From the NCBI RefSeq assembly GCF_010183535.1, contig NC_071328.1, positions 4,712,001-4,776,000 on the forward strand: a DNA stretch of 64,000 nucleotides, read 5' to 3'. The DNA comes from Caenorhabditis remanei (Eukaryota; Nematoda; Chromadorea; Rhabditida; Rhabditidae). Shown piece by piece: positions 1-10,017 of the stretch; within the stretch, counting starts at the first letter, position 1, and each line of letters begins with the position of its first letter. Below the pieces are notes generated by a model, which was given only the letters and a program-made list of their open reading frames with translations, made no database searches and was not told the origin of the DNA. The translations under genes and the position numbers were made by a program.

Positions 1-3000
1 GTTTTTATGACCTCTCTTTTCATATTGAAAGCCCAGGATTTTCCGCTTCAAATTTTTTGAACTTTTTTGCAGATCACATTCTACATGTAGATGACAAAGG
101 GGGATGGCGAATCGCTTCACAAGAGTAGCTGGAATTGAATGAAACTTCAAAGTTATCGAAATTTTCTGAATCTCGAAGCACCATTTTCCTAACAGAAAAC
201 GAGAATAGAGATGTGATGTCTGCGATTCTTCGTTTCTCATGTTCTTACTCTGTCTGCATCTCTTCTATCAGAGATTTTTCAGTAGAGCGTTATTTCTTCA
301 TAACTGAACAACATGTACAAAAATTCAGAAGTTCGGAGTTTGATTTTCAGACAATGAGATACCAAATTTTAGAGAAACCTCATTCACTTTATGAGAGGAT
401 TCGTTCGTTTCTATCTTTCCAAATCTCTAGAATATGAAAACACTCAATTTTTTATTTCCTTCACAATTATTTCTCGGAATTCTAGACAATCATTCGTCGT
501 CGGGATGAAAAAAAAGAGTTGATGAGGGTTCTTTATGACTATTTCTTCAAGACCGGATTCTCTCCATCTTTGGTGAGGAGTAAGGTTAATAAAAGTGAGG
601 GAAAAAACACATTGAACACAAGTGTTTTGTGATAATCAAAACAGCGTGACGGGGTGGAGGAACAATTGCCAAAAAAGAGAGAAACATGCGGGAATGATCG
701 GTGGAAAAAATAGAAATAAAAAGCGTTGAGTGAGGCGCCCACACCATTTTTCGACAGTCATTTGGAGGCGAGAGGGAAACGTTCAGATGACGAGATACGT
801 GGGATCCACGTGAAGAAGGGAGAGAGACGTAGAGAAGAAGAGAAGACTGTTTCCTCTCTCTATGCCTCTATATCTACGGTTTTTTCGCGCACACGCGGGA
901 AGCGAAGCCAAAAAACGAGGTGTTGAAGAGGAAGAGAGTTTAGAGGACGGGAGCGAGAAGAGACGCAGAGATGGAGAGAGACACCCGAGATACTAGTAGA
1001 GAGTTACAGGTGTTGGAAGGAGGCACGTGTATGGTATTAGGAAAGGGGTCAGCGGAACAGAAAGAAATCCCGAGAAAGATGGAGAAGGAATCTCGAACAG
1101 CTAGATGTTAATCTAATGGAAAGATTTCTGATTTTGAATACCCAGGTTGGAAAACTTCAGAAGTTTTCAATAATTTTCACGATTTTTGTAGAATTTTTCT
1201 GATTCTCGGAAGCAGAAACTGTAAAAATCGCGAGAATTTAATCGAAAATTAGAGTTTTCAATCCGGAAACGCTTTTTCTGTCAGCAGAAAGTCAGAAGTT
1301 CCAGAAAGATTAGAAGAAGATTTCAGATTTTTTTTTTGGATATTCAGTATGAAATGAAAAGAAATTCGACAGAAAATCAGCTGGAAATTATCGGAATCTG
1401 ATGAAAACGCCAAAATCTGAAGAAAGAAAAGTCAACAATTTCAATTTTTCGGTCAAAATTTGAAGCTTTTGCCAGAAAAACTATTTTTTATTCGAATTTC
1501 AAAGATAATTGAAATTTTTAATGATTTTCTGACAAAATCTACAATTTTCAATCGAAATTTTTTCCAAAACTCGACTTCTAGTGATTATTGAGAGAAAAAA
1601 TCTGCAAAAATCGCAAAACAATTGGCAATATTTCGAATGAAAATTGAAATTTTAACGGCTTTTAAATGGCAAAATCCAATTTTCTTGGTAAAAACCAGAA
1701 AAAGTGAAAAAATTTTAAAAACTCATTCTTCAAATCAAAAACCTTTAAAAAATATCACAAGTTGCCCATTAAAAACTGAAAATATTGACGAAAACCACGT
1801 TCTTTCGCTCTCTGAAACGATACAAAGAGTTTGCCTGTCATTTCTTTTTTTGAAGTAAAGAGCAAATAGACGGAAAAAAAAGAGAGGAGGCAACGCAAAT
1901 AAATATACTAGATGTAGAAATAACTACTTTTGATTTTTGCGACAAATTTGCAGCGAGTTATCAGCTCAGCACAGTTCTTAAAACTGCGCTCCACCGAAAT
2001 GCCCTTGAGAAATGTCTCTTTTTCTCTGTGTCTCTCAATTTCGCACACAATTTGCTTCGGTTTCGGTAAAGCGCGGTTGTAAGAAGTGTGCCGTGATAAT
2101 ATAAGTCGGGAAAATGAATTCCAATGATTTTGATGGTCTCACCGGTCTCAAAGCACCGAAAAGAGACCCGACGGGGCACTAAAACGAAGTAAATTGTTGG
2201 GGAGAAAGCGCTGAAAGTGAATGATAAGAAGGGCGTATGATAAGAGAAGCGTCTCCGATGAATCAATAGAAAACTCGCAATTTCAGACAGAAAGCCTTAC
2301 GTATACGAAACGAAACAAAAGTGAAGGTGAAATCATGAGTCACGGAATGAAGAATGGAAAAATGTTTTTTTTTTTTGAGAGAAAAAAGAGAAAAGTTTGT
2401 AATTCAAAGGAGGGACTGGATGAGTGTGTTGCAGTGGTGGCTGATGAACATTAGGATAAGATGAGAGGAAAAAAGAGTTCAAAAGAGAAACGAGCTCTCT
2501 GCACCGTTCTTCATCTCTTTTCTCGCTCAATTTGTGTAACATCATGAGTCGAAGCACACATTTTTCCTTCAGTTGAGAAGTATCACGGATTGATCACGTT
2601 CCGAGAAAGAGATTTTTTCGAAAAAATAATTATTCGCTTCCTGAATTTGATTACTCTCTCTCTCTCATTCTTTTTTAGCCGATTTTTAGCATTCGGGGGA
2701 GAAAAATGAAGAAAAGACGACGGGATGACATGAATTTTGAAGAAAAACGGGGAAAAACTACCGAGAAACTGAGAAAAATTAGAAAAAATGAGAAAAATTA
2801 ATTATTTTTCTGAAATTCAGAAAATGTTAGCGCTGGAGCGCATTTGCTGAATCTCATAATTTACAGATTTTTCAGAAAAATTCAGGTTTTGATGGGTATT
2901 TTTTATAGTTTTTCAGAGATAAAAACTGCTTTTCCGGGGATTCTTGGAAAATTGGAAAATTGGTGAAGGGTAAAGTGATTTTCGCAGAATTCAGCATTGA

Positions 3001-4467
3001 TTTTGAGGTAAATCTTTTTAAAAAGTGAAAAATCAAAAAATGCAACTTTTTTTCTAGTGGAATGTCTTCAATAACTGAATTATTCGGAAAAATGCAGCTT
3101 TTGATACAATTTTCACCAGATTTTTGGGGTTATAAACCGTTTTTATAAGTACTTAGAAAATAATTATCCTAAAAATCGGTTTTGGAAAATGAAGCCAAAG
3201 TTCTGTGAAACCAAGAGAAAAATATTTAGAAAAGTTTTTTGAATACGTTCGAAAAAGTGATAAGTCTTTATCAGAAAGATGTAATTCTTAAGTACAATTC
3301 TTACTTTTTTCCCTAAATGTTCAAGTTTTTTCTTAACGATGCACGCATTTATAGCCACGTCCATATTCTATTTTAGTCTAAAATATCTGAAAAGGTTCAC
3401 TTCGTCAGTAACAATTCACAGATGACAAGCTTGTCGACAAGTAAAAACTGAAAACGAACCAGGTAGAAGTATGAAAAATAAGCGAATAGCCAACACAAAT
3501 GTGACGTAAAAGAGGCGACATAACAGAGAGAAAAAGAACTGAACAATAAAAGAGGATTGACATGAACCGGAAGATAACAAAGAAAAAAGATGGATGAAGA
3601 AGAAAAAAGCAATAAAAATTGAAAAAAATGTTCAAAAATCTCTGGAGAATTTCAATTTTCTTGGGTTTTTTGGCCACCGCCATAAGTCTAGAATCTCTGA
3701 AAAAACAGCTTTCAAAATGTTTTTTTCTTCTTTTCAGCACTAAATAGATAAGTGATAGAAACAGCTTTTAGAAAAAAGAAGAAGTGGGAAAAGTTTTCTC
3801 TCCTCGCGTTTTTCGTTTTCAAAGTGGCAGTTCTTTGAGATGTGTTGTTTTTCTTTTTCTTTCGTGTTGGTGTTCTCTTTTCAGTGAGAAGAAGTATCTC
3901 TCTGAAAAAGAGAAGCAGAGATGGAGACGGGGTGGTTATTATGCATTCCATGCACACACGAAGCATACTATCACACATTTATGATCAAGAAAAAATTATC
4001 TGAAAGTGTCTGGAACGAGGAAGCTTAAAAATGAGATTGGATAAAAGCTTCTTGTGAGTTTTGAGGTTTTCATGATGCACGCATCGTGAGACTGTAACAA
4101 TTTTGCAGTTTTCAGTACGAAATGTATCCAATTGTTGTCGTGTTTACAGAACCAGAACCAATAATACATAAGAAATGTGGAAGCGGGGACTGACAGTGAT
4201 TTTAGCTATCTTTTAAATACATTTTTATTTGATATTTCACCGCAGTTTCAGCAAACTCCATCTTCCAGAGCAAGAGTGGTTGGTCCCAAGCCTAGCAGTT
4301 TGTCGAACAGACAGCGAAAAGGGCAAACGGATGAATCAGATGGATCCCAATAGTTTTACCGATATCTTCTCTTTTGCCCTCCTATGATCAAGGTCCAATA
4401 AATCACACAGGTCGAGCTTTGACTCAAGAGAGGTTATTCTCAACAATTAATTGTATTTGTAAAAAAT
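1..4467. other. gene-free AT-rich region
   Basis: No open frame here has the length, splice structure or protein character of a gene. Frames up to 111 codons are low-complexity (runs of F, S, K) and look like chance. A purine-rich stretch (about 760-1080) is rich in GAGA-type repeats and could be upstream or intronic sequence. One MITE-like inverted repeat at 1958-2099 is listed separately. The region could be part of a large intron or an intergenic space; the sequence does not decide. Confidence 0.6.
1958..2099. repeat. MITE-like inverted repeat, 142 bp
   Basis: The element starts TTATCAGCTCAGCACAGTTC and ends with an imperfect reverse complement closing in GTGTGCCGTGATAA. The arms match over roughly 30 bp and contain GCGCTCCACCGAAA on the left and, reverse-complemented, GCGCTTTACCGAAA on the right. 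Related pieces occur at 6431-6515 (one end only) and, more diverged, at about 20035-20110. No transposase lies inside, so it is a non-autonomous element. No clear target duplication could be settled. Confidence 0.6.
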
Positions 4468-6154
4468 TCAAATGAAATTAAAAAAGAACAATACGAAGAT
4501 GATCAGAAAATTGAACTTCAATTCAGCAGAGTTATAGATATAGTAAGTTTGTCCAGAGTTGCTGTTTCCACACTCATAACGGATCTCATCTTTTTCAAAT
4601 TTCTCCCCGGAGCACATGTCAACTGATGTCACGGAATTCAAAAGAGTATTCAAGTCGTCATCGAATTCCACATGGTCAATCGACACTCCGCCAATGTTTT
4701 TTTCCTTAGCATATTTCATTTTCTCAATCAGACTCCTTTCATTCTCGAAAGTGAAAAGTTTTCGATTTTCGGAATCCCAAATGTAAGGTGTTCTTGAAGC
4801 ATTGTGCCAGGAAGTCAACGTCATGTTCCATCCATTTTCCTTGAATTTTCTCCATGGAGTCCAAAGAAGAGTAGAGGAAGCATCTGGGTTTTTGTCATAG
4901 GTCCTATAAACAGCATCCGTCGATGATAAATGATCGTTCACTTTCACCCAAGTCGCTCCGGTGAACAGTATCACGAAGTTTAATCGGCTGGCCATTTCAG
5001 CTTTACACGCATACTTTTTTAGTGTCCAGTCAATCGAATAGTTGGAATTGGTTGAATACAACGGACCACATGGTCCAGTCTTCCCATTCTCTTGCCATGG
5101 ACCATAATAATTTTCTGTTTTAATGTTGAGAAAATCTGCGTAATCCAATAGTTCTTGAATAAGCAATGATTCTTCATCGACTGAAACTAAAGGAGGGGCG
5201 GCAATGCTGATGATATATGGGGTCTTTCGTCTTGTCAGTTTTTCCATTCGTTCGAATTTGTATCTTAACTCTCGAACAAAGAACAAATAGTTCTCATTCT
5301 CGGTGTCTGTGTATGGCCAACTATAATCAAGTTCAACTCCGTCGATCTGCTGCTCAACGATGAATGCGGAAACTGAGTCAACCCATTGCCTGAAATACCA
5401 AAATAAGGATTGGAAACAAAACCAATTCAACTAACTTTCTCGTTTTCGAGTCAGTAATTATTTCTGTTATGCGAGCCTGATTCGAAGAATGATGGTCAGT
5501 AGAGAACATGATCTTCACATCGGACTTCATAACCCTCGCCTTATTTTTCATGTCCAAAAAGGAGAATCGTGCATTGTCATCATGAAACTGAACTCTTCCA
5601 TCCTTTTCCGTATTGATCCCGTTGAAAATTATATGTGTCAGTTTTTCGATTTGTTGTTCTGTTATCTTCCGGCTATCATACCCTTTGTAGTAACCAATCA
5701 ACCGTTTGCCGCACTTCAAAGCGGGATTTTCTGTAAAAAGGAAAACATATCACGAAGAATTCTTAGTATGAAAAAGCTAACCTGAAACAAGAGACGGGCT
5801 TGATCCACCGATAGAGAGAGCTTTCAGTATGAGAAAGACAATCACACACAAAATGAATCCAGAGATGAAAATAGGAAATTGTCTCTTGAAATTGTTGAAA
5901 CGAGACTGCTTTGAATCAATTCGAGCGGGTTCACTTCTAAAAGTAAACTCTAGATTTATTTTTAAAATATGGAACCAACTTACTGTTGATTAACGACCAC
6001 AACATTTGTTTCGTTCGCCGAAGTCTCAAAATTAGGATTGCTATAATCGGGAGGAGCTTCTTCATTTATTGGGATATTCTCAAAGTGAACTTTCACGTCT
6101 TCTGAATTAAAAAAGAAACCACTAAGATTATATAAAAACTCTCTTACCTGACAT
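4468..6154 (-). CDS. chitinase-like protein (CHIL type), GH18 domain, membrane-anchored, probably catalytically inactive
   Basis: Five exons read on the minus strand: 6148-6154, 5984-6101, 5782-5936, 5436-5730 and 4468-5389. All junctions have GT/AG ends and the phases agree, giving 498 aa. Residues 1-61 are polar and start MSEDVKVHFEN. Residues about 62-84 form one hydrophobic segment (FPIFISGFILCVIVFLILKA), so a type II membrane protein with the GH18 domain outside or lumenal is likely. The GH18 barrel begins near residue 100 (KRLIGYYKGYDSRK, then LTHIIFNGI). The usual catalytic motif DGxDxDWE appears as DGVELDYS at residues 208-215: the second Asp is Glu and the proton-donor Glu is Ser215, so hydrolysis is not expected. 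This matches the nematode chil family, some members of which are known in C. elegans to be induced on oomycete recognition. The last 20 residues are strongly hydrophobic, which is unusual; the final exon could end differently. An extracellular or cuticle-facing role is inference. Confidence 0.82.
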
Positions 6155-6760
6155 CTTGAGCCTGCGTTCTAAGCTGAGCAATGTGAGAAGAAAAAGAAAG
6201 GGAAAAGGTGTCTTGATTTGCACTGGATCACACGTTCAAGATTGATTGCTCCTATCTGTTATCTATCGAGTTCAAAGCGGCTTGTGATAGAGGTAAAAAA
6301 TCTGAGAGATTGTATAGTTGAAGATTTGTGGAACCCAAAGGATAATAGGAGTATAGTAGGTTTAATCTTGGGTGGCATGTCTACGTAGATCATTCCATTC
6401 TAGAATTGTCCTTTTCAAATCAGTAAACTATTAGCATGGCACTCATCTTACATCCGCGCTCTACCGAAACCGAAGAAAATTGTGTGCGAAATTTAGAGAC
6501 TCCGAGAGAAATTTCTGGTTTTTTGAACTGAAAATTACTTTGAAATGCATAAAAACATCTCTATATTTTTATGATTTATTACAACACAAGATAGAATTAG
6601 ATAAGACAGATAACCAAAAACAAACAGAAGTATGGAAACCAAGAACAACATAAAAAAGGATTGGAGAAGATCATATAAAGAAAGATGAGAACAGGGAAAG
6701 ATGAACACAGATGACACTTTTGAGACTGCTACACACTACACTACAAATTAACAAGAAATC
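6155..6760. other. intergenic region between chil-like gene and gene A
   Basis: This holds the promoter side of the minus-strand chitinase-like gene, and from about 6733 the outer end of the inverted duplication (the motif ACTACACTACAAATTAACAAG is mirrored near 21135-21150). The segment 6431-6515 is one end of the MITE found complete at 1958-2099, with CCGCGCTCTACCGAAACCG and AATTGTGTGCGAAATT in the same order. No gene is seen. Confidence 0.6.
6431..6515. repeat. partial copy of the 1958-2099 MITE family
   Basis: Starting TTAGCATGGCACTCATCTTA, this matches one half of the reverse complement of the element at 1958-2099, including CGCTCTACCGAAACCGAAG and AATTGTGTGCGAAATT. The other terminal repeat is missing, so it is a truncated or decayed copy. 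Confidence 0.6.
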
Positions 6761-7629
6761 TCAGATCTCCTTCTTCATGTTTTCCAACTCGAAGTTCCGT
6801 CTGTGTTTCTTTTCCCATGCAAGTTCGCCGAGCGCGACGGTCAACGCCTTCTCGGTCTCGATCTGCTCCTGCGTCTGTGGGTGATCTATCGGCTGGCAGA
6901 GTGCTCGATGTTCTTCTCTTGCGTCCTCGATTTTCTGAAAATTATTTATTTGTGGAAAAACTTGTCTGCCTAATATGATCAAACGGAGAAACTCTATTTT
7001 TATAACTCTTATCAAGAATCTTAAGCTCTTACCGTTTCCACATAAGCAATGTAATCCTCAAAGTACTTCTTGACCCTCTCTTGATTGAGTATTGCTAATT
7101 CCGAACACTTCATCTCCTGGAACAGATCCATCAGCTCTTCGACTTGATCTGGATTTGTCGTCCGAATGGCGACCGTTTTCTCCGCTTCATTTTCTCTCTC
7201 CAATTTCTCGATTTCTTCCTTAATCTCCTTTTCTTCTCTTTCCAACTCCAACAACTCAAACTCTTGATCGTCTTTCAGTTTGTGATTCCGAATGACTTCC
7301 TTAAAGTTGTCCGACTCCTCCTTCTTCTGTTGTCCTTCCAAAATGAAGATATTGTCCTTCAACTCGTCGACATCCTCGAACTCGTAGTCTTTCTGGAGCT
7401 CTCTCGTTTTCGAGTTTCTGCATTCCAATTCGAGGAGCTTCACCACCAAAGCGACTTTCTCCTTGTCCTGGATATCCACTTTCGGCTTGTTTCTGGCGAC
7501 ATCCGAAAGCTCCAAGTCCAATCTGTCCCGAAGGACTCTCTCTGCCTGGATCTTCTTCTTGAGTTCTTCTTCTAGAGTGGCTAAGTCCTGATCCACTTCG
7601 AAGGGTGTGTTGGTGTAATGGTAGGACAT
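6761..7629 (-). CDS. gene A: coiled-coil protein of unknown function, 256 aa
   Basis: Two exons, 7033-7629 and 6761-6934, join in phase 0 across a GTAAGAG donor and TTTTCAG acceptor. I chose the ATG at 7629 because it lies 19 nt after a TTTCAG acceptor (7649-7651), matches the start of A', and the frame upstream is not conserved. The protein is nearly all charged helix: residues about 18-175 have heptad-like runs of E, K and L (for example EEKEIKEEIEKLEREN). The segment YEFEDVDEL is shared exactly with A' and marks the best-conserved part. No signal peptide, membrane segment or enzymatic motif is visible. I do not recognise the family. Its mirror paralogue A' shares gene structure and roughly 35-40 percent of residues. 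A cytoplasmic scaffold role would be a guess. Confidence 0.75.
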
Positions 7630-8457
7630 TGTTGAACTTGAGGTTGTTCTGAAAGAAGGATAAGTTGGGAAGAATAAAGAAAAATTGGAAAGATCAGCAA
7701 GTTTGAATGGCAATAATATATGCAATCTTGGCCAGAACGACAAAGCAGGTGTACAGTGATTTGTTAATCGGTGTTTTCGAAGCAATAAGTGCTTAGGACA
7801 GAAGAATGTTGTGCTCCGGGAATTTCCCATATTAAGAGAGGCAGATGACCCAGAGTAGGGGTCTTCAGAATCAATAACAAACAACCTTCTTGTGCTCTGG
7901 GAATTTCCCGTAGAACACCCACAGTGAGGGAGTGAGATTCAAATTTGGGAAGAGGTCATGAGAATACGTGTGTGGCCAAACAGACAGGGGAATGGGAGGA
8001 TCAGAAGGTAGATACTGTGACTAGAGAGAAATTGGTGATGTCGGATCACGCAGGCGAGGTCGGGCAACATGCCGTGATGATACTTTCTGGGATTCTATAA
8101 AGTCAGTCTCAACCGGAACGGAAGTTCAAAGGGATCCTCATTTTATAAAGCTTAGGAGATTCTCAAAGTTCTAAGAAAAACCTGGAGAGAAGTCTAGAAT
8201 TCTTTAGGTCAGAACAGTGGCACAGTGAGGATTGATCTTGGTTTAGGTCGTGATGATACTTTCTGACATGCCATGGGAAAACTCACTATATTCAGAGTCT
8301 ATTCGAAAGGAATCTGATCGGGATACTGATTTCTTAGACGTTGGAGAATCTCGATACTTTTGAGCGGTGTGAAAGCTTGCAAGTTTCCAGGAAAGGGTAG
8401 GGCAAAGGTTTGGCAAAAATTGGGCATAGATTGCTGGAGTAAGGAATAGGATTATCG
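7630..8457. promoter_or_regulatory. upstream region of gene A with duplicated GGGAATTTCCC boxes
   Basis: This is the noncoding sequence upstream of gene A. It holds an 11-bp palindrome GGGAATTTCCC twice (7818-7828 and 7899-7909), each inside a longer GTGCTC(C/T)GGGAATTTCCC context. The mirror arm keeps the same context at 19722-19732 (GGGAAATTCCC) and a weaker one near 19905-19920. Two related segments with GTGATGATACTTTCTG occur near 8075-8095 and 8250-8268. The frame running upstream of the gene A start appears open by chance because it contains the splice acceptor before the ATG. Confidence 0.4.
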
Positions 8458-8659
8458 TGTACTCGATTGTACACTGTACACTCTCCCACTTTCGTGCCCC
8501 CCTTTCACCTTATTGCACTTTTATGATTCACCGTCTGGGTGAATCATCATCTATACTATTCTATCCTACTTTATATATTATTATAAGCTCCGCCTATGTT
8601 CTTGGTATATATTCTATCTTCTTTAATAAATATATTAAAACCACAGCCAGTTGTGTTTA
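8458..8659 (+). repeat. 5' LTR
   Basis: Almost identical to the 3' LTR, except that the region after CTTGGTAT reads TATTCTATC directly: 20 bp, including the end of the TATA-like box and the following AGCCCAGGGGAGAGCGTC, are absent. The promoter may therefore be weakened. An imperfect GATTCACC/GGTGAATC hairpin lies near 8524-8548. Confidence 0.8.
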
Positions 8660-8677
8660 TGGTGCATCGTGGGTCTC
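8660..8677 (+). other. putative primer-binding site
   Basis: TGGTGCATCGTGGGTCTC directly follows the LTR. It starts with TGG, as expected for pairing with a tRNA ending in CCA. The matching tRNA 3' end would read GAGACCCACGATGCACCA. I cannot name the tRNA without a search. Confidence 0.5.
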
Positions 8678-8948
8678 GGCCCCCGGTGTTTCTCAAGTCC
8701 CGCGTGGCAGGCGCTGGCTGTGGGCTTGACTAGTTCTATTATTCTGAAGCTGACGAACGATGGACTTGTCGAGGAAGATCACCCGAACTGTAGTTCCCGA
8801 AGAACTAACAGTCAGAAGGAAGGTGCAGCACCTGGCTCACTCAAACTTCACCTATCGCCATTACGCTGCTTGGACACCCGCAGATCCTCGAGTATTTTGG
8901 CACCAGTCTCAAAATCGACAACGGGACATTCGCTTGGACAAGCTAAAC

Positions 8949-9459
8949 GATAGCGAATCCAGCACTCATCGAGCTTCACAAAAAGCTCAACCAGAAGACG
9001 GACCGTTCAACACCATCCAAAGGACATGAAACAAGTAGCCATTCCACCAAGGAATCAAATGGACATGTTTCAAGAAGTGAATACACCGAGGAATCAAATG
9101 GACATGCTTCAAGAAGTGAATCCGCCAAGGAAGCAACGAGACATGCCCCACCAAGACGCCGAACCTCTAAACCAAGAGCAAAAGAAACGCTGAAGAGACG
9201 CCGCATCTCTCCACCCAAAACCGAGGAATCTCCACGGAACCGTCGGAGATCACCACCTCAAGCCAAGACTTCTGCTCAGAGACGCCGGATCACACCGCCA
9301 CGGACACAGAACCGTCCCGAAAGACATGAGACAGAAAGAACCAGTATGCCAGTCACCCAAGAAACGGAAATCACATTTCGTACCCCGAAGGACAGAATGG
9401 AGTTGGGTCCAAACTCAGCTGTTTCTTCACTCATTCCGAAGATCCTGTCGTTCGCCTAA
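8949..9459 (+). pseudogene. gag-like basic open frame inside the LTR element
   Basis: An open frame with no good ATG runs from after a stop at about 8946 to the stop at 9457-9459. Its product is very rich in Arg, Lys, Ser, Pro and Thr in its second half (blocks such as PPRRRTSKPRAKETLKRRR and RRRITPPRTQNRPER), typical of a nucleic-acid-binding tail. It also has an imperfect repeat of about 20 residues (KESNGHVSRSE, then EESNGHASRSE). The frame before it (ATG at 8760, product starting MDLSRKITRTVVPEELTVRR) overlaps in a different phase, so a frameshift in an original longer gag frame is possible. No zinc knuckle is seen. Confidence 0.4.
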
Positions 9460-9795
9460 TCGAACAACGAAGACAGCCAACCAAGAAGATGAAACACAAG
9501 TTTCTCTTCATTCAAAACAACATCAACAACGCGACAGAGACATTACTTTAAGACTACGCTCCGGACAATCTCTGTTACCACAAGGTCAGAGATATCAAGG
9601 AGCCGCAACGCAACCCCTTCTGCTCGCCGGGAGCCTCTCTCTGCACAGAGAGACCTCCAGTTCGAGAATACCACGATGACAGACGAAAACAACCGGACAT
9701 TATAGTCAACGTCGTCAAAATGGAAGGATGCAGCAACAAGATAATTCATATTTTGGTAATTGTATTTTTCTTTCTTTCCTTCTGAAGGCCGGGAG

Positions 9796-10017
9796 TGTAC
9801 TCGATTGTACACTGTACACTCTCCCACTTTCGTGCCCCCCTTTCACCTTATTGCACTTTTATGATTCACCGTCTGGGTGAATCATCATCTATACTATTCT
9901 ATCCTACTTTATATATTATTATAAGCTCCGCCTATGTTCTTGGTATAAAAGCCCAGGGGAGAGCGTCTATTCTATCTTCTTTAATAAATATATTAAAACC
10001 ACAGCCAGTTGTGTTTA
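9796..10017 (+). repeat. 3' LTR with intact TATA-like box
   Basis: Matches the 5' LTR and keeps GGTATAAAAGCCCAGGGGAG, a good TATA box about 30 bp before the expected start region. It ends at GTTGTGTTTA, followed by the target duplication TATCG. Confidence 0.8.

Larger units (their letters stand above)
8458..10017 (+). mobile_element. short non-autonomous LTR retrotransposon
   Basis: Two direct repeats (8458-8659, 202 bp; 9796-10017, 222 bp), both starting TGTACTCGATTGTACACTGT and ending GTTGTGTTTA, flank 1136 bp. The element is bounded by a 5-bp target duplication TATCG (8453-8457 and 10018-10022). The paralogous site in the right arm of the inverted duplication (17905-17909) has a single copy of this pentamer in otherwise matching flanks, which shows the insertion directly. 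The sequence after the 5' LTR begins TGGTGCATCGTGGGTCTC, a plausible tRNA primer-binding site. No reverse transcriptase, protease or integrase motif is visible inside, so it must have moved with help from another element. The 5' LTR lacks 20 bp present in the 3' LTR. Confidence 0.85.

Noticed and set aside
3397..3984. Overlapping frames of 66-111 codons on both strands
   Set aside because: Low-complexity F/S/K-rich translations of A- and T-rich DNA, without splice structure or conserved motifs.
5489..5785. 98-codon plus-strand frame inside the chitinase-like gene
   Set aside because: It is antisense to exon 4 and intron 3 of a well-supported gene.
7021..7884. Extended N-terminus of gene A from 7884
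   Set aside because: The upstream part crosses a TTTCAG acceptor next to the ATG at 7629, is not shared with A', and contains the repeated GGGAATTTCCC boxes.
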